Source of the DNA: a bacterium
GTDB taxonomy: Bacteria; Cyanobacteriota; Vampirovibrionia; Gastranaerophilales; Gastranaerophilaceae
Direction of reading: 5' to 3'
Length of the DNA stretch: 5,986 nt
NCBI GenBank assembly: GCA_024408905.1
Contig: JAKSUP010000090.1
Span: forward strand, 1 to 5,986
The position numbers and the translations under genes were made by a program. The notes under the pieces were generated by a model, which had not been told where the DNA came from, did no database searches, and saw only the letters and a program-made list of their open reading frames with translations. Positions 4,769-5,986 of this stretch are shown here, in pieces (the stretch's first letter is position 1; every line of letters starts with the position of its first letter).

Positions 4769-5986
4769 TACTTGCCACCTTCCACATAAATTTCATCTAT
4801 ATTATGAATTAAACCGGCTAAAGGTGTAGGAAAAATGTTTTTAAATCTTTTTCTTATCGCAAGTATTCTTGTCGGTGAATACAAGTATATTACCGGTTTT
4901 TGGTCATAAATAATCGTTTGATATCTGTCATAAATAGGTTTTCTATCTGAATAGTTGAGTGTTTTTGCACCTTTTGTAAATATTTCATCCAGTTCTTTTT
5001 CCCAGTCAAACCTGTCATCATTGCCGTATTTATAAGGTCTTTGGTTAAATAAATGCAGTGAACCATTTGACATCCATACATTCTGACCGTCATGAGGTTC
5101 AAGCAAAGAACCTGTTAATCCCATAATGGCCATATCCCAGTCGTGGGTATTTGATAATTTATTAACAAGCGAATTAAATTCAATTGGTTTAAAATTGATT
5201 TTCATCCCCAAATCTTCTAAGTCCTGTTTTATCATAACGCCAAGTGCTTCGCGTTCTAATGCTCCGGCATTTGTATACAAATCAAGTTCAACCCGATTAT
5301 TATCTTTGTCGTACAATACTCCGTCTATTAGCTTAAATCCTACTTTTTCAAGCGATTTAATTGAAACATTTTTATCGGATTTATGACCTTTAATGAATTT
5401 ATTTAGGTAGATAGAGTTTGGACTTTCTGCCGTGAATAACGGCACAGCTACACCTTGTGCAACATTTTTTACCATAGCATTTCTATCAATCGCCCAATCT
5501 ATAGCTGCACGAAAATCTCTGTTTCTTAACCAATTTTGCTTCTTAGGTTCTACATTCCATTTACCTTCAGAATTTTTTCTGTTATTAAGGTTTAAAACTA
5601 AAAACAGAGTTCCTGTATCTGCACCCAAGTTATAAACTTTATAATTCGAATTTGGTTCGCGTAATTTGTAACGTGCAACATTTGCGCCACGGATACTCAA
5701 AACGTCAAGCTCATTTGCTTCAAATTTCAGGATTTCATTATTTGTATCACCGACAATCATATAGACAACTTTTGATAAATATGGAAGTCTTTCGTTTTTT
5801 AAGTTAACTTTGTAATAATTGGGATTTCTCTCAAAAACAACCCTCTGCGCAGCAGTATATTCTTTAAGCTTAAAAGCACCGTTTGAAACTATTTCTTTTG
5901 GTGGTGTATTAGGATTTAAGAACGCATTAAATACTGACTCACCTTTATCAGAATAGGGTTTAAAATAATGTTTTGGTACAATCTGA
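4768..5986 (-). CDS. Extracytoplasmic solute-binding protein, family 5 (peptide type), 5'-truncated by the window edge
   Basis: This is the substrate-capturing component of the importer encoded with the two downstream permeases. The window holds the C-terminal 405 residues. The frame is open from TAA 4768-4770 through to base 5986, so ATG 5760 (residue 76 here) is an internal Met and not the start. Family features, numbered from the edge, are IVPKHYF (2-8), SNGAFKLKEY (34-43), NPNYY (54-58) then LPYLSKVVY (67-75), DFRAAIDWAIDR (157-168), LEDLGMKINF (256-265), DWDMAIMGLTGS (282-293) with EPHDGQNVW (296-304), and near the end PTPLAGLIHNIDEIYV (386-401). Family members are usually 500-600 residues, so the signal peptide and first lobe lie upstream. 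Ligand class is uncertain; peptide is most likely. The stop overlaps the DppB-type start by one base, and the protein should be periplasmic or lipid-anchored. Confidence 0.93.
   Translation of the reverse strand, partial: QIVPKHYFKPYSDKGESVFNAFLNPNTPPKEIVSNGAFKLKEYTAAQRVVFERNPNYYKVNLKNERLPYLSKVVYMIVGDTNNEILKFEANELDVLSIRGANVARYKLREPNSNYKVYNLGADTGTLFLVLNLNNRKNSEGKWNVEPKKQNWLRNRDFRAAIDWAIDRNAMVKNVAQGVAVPLFTAESPNSIYLNKFIKGHKSDKNVSIKSLEKVGFKLIDGVLYDKDNNRVELDLYTNAGALEREALGVMIKQDLEDLGMKINFKPIEFNSLVNKLSNTHDWDMAIMGLTGSLLEPHDGQNVWMSNGSLHLFNQRPYKYGNDDRFDWEKELDEIFTKGAKTLNYSDRKPIYDRYQTIIYDQKPVIYLYSPTRILAIRKRFKNIFPTPLAGLIHNIDEIYVEGGK
4775..4781 (-). promoter_or_regulatory. Ribosome binding site within the binding-protein gene, for the DppB-type permease
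   Basis: The minus strand reads AAGGTGG, 6 nt before ATG 4768. It is embedded in the last codons of the solute-binding protein gene, whose stop overlaps the next start as TAATG. This fits coupled translation of the two genes. Confidence 0.65.

Noticed and set aside
4890..5635. Open frames at 4890-5102 (minus, other frame) and at 5126-5386 and 5432-5635 (plus) inside the binding-protein gene
   Set aside because: All overlap a clearly conserved family-5 binding-protein frame and lack independent support.

Overview
This AT-rich bacterial window (roughly one third G+C by eye) has two unrelated parts separated by a repeat-filled gap. The genes use clear Shine-Dalgarno (SD) sequences. No marker gene fixes the taxon. 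The AT-rich composition, the GTCAT-type dispersed repeats and the oligopeptide-transporter style would fit a gut-type bacterium such as Gastranaerophilales (non-photosynthetic cyanobacterial relatives), but that is only a guess.

Left part (1-2293): a hairpin terminator at the left edge lies just past a long minus-strand gene (46-1800). It encodes a 584-residue helical protein that I cannot assign to a family. The protein has a hydrophilic N-terminal region of about 140 residues, then one short hydrophobic segment ending in a lipobox-like LASC, then about 420 residues of repeated amphipathic helices. Across a 256-bp AT-rich divergent intergenic region, which contains a perfect 14-bp palindrome, lies a small plus-strand gene (2057-2293). 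It encodes a 78-residue basic, coiled-coil-like protein of unknown function and starts at TTG behind a strong SD.

Middle (2294-2730): no protein gene. It carries three diverged copies, all in the same orientation, of a 71-77 bp imperfect inverted-repeat element (GTCAT...ATGAC type). Between copies 2 and 3 is a different G/C-tract element of about 90 bp with three small hairpins. The last copy ends 9 bp after the stop codon of the transporter operon.

Right part (2731-5986): a tightly packed minus-strand operon for a peptide-type ABC importer. In transcription order it has a family-5 extracytoplasmic solute-binding protein (5' end outside the window), a DppB/OppB-type permease and a DppC/OppC-type permease. 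The genes are joined by a TAATG stop/start overlap and by a 1-nt gap (or 14-nt overlap). The binding protein would capture a peptide or similar solute and the two permeases would form the channel. The ATPase subunits that should power it (OppD/OppF type) are not downstream, so they must lie upstream or elsewhere.

No clearly novel multi-gene system can be demonstrated here. The most unusual objects are the 584-residue protein with its mid-protein lipobox and the composite repeat cluster.
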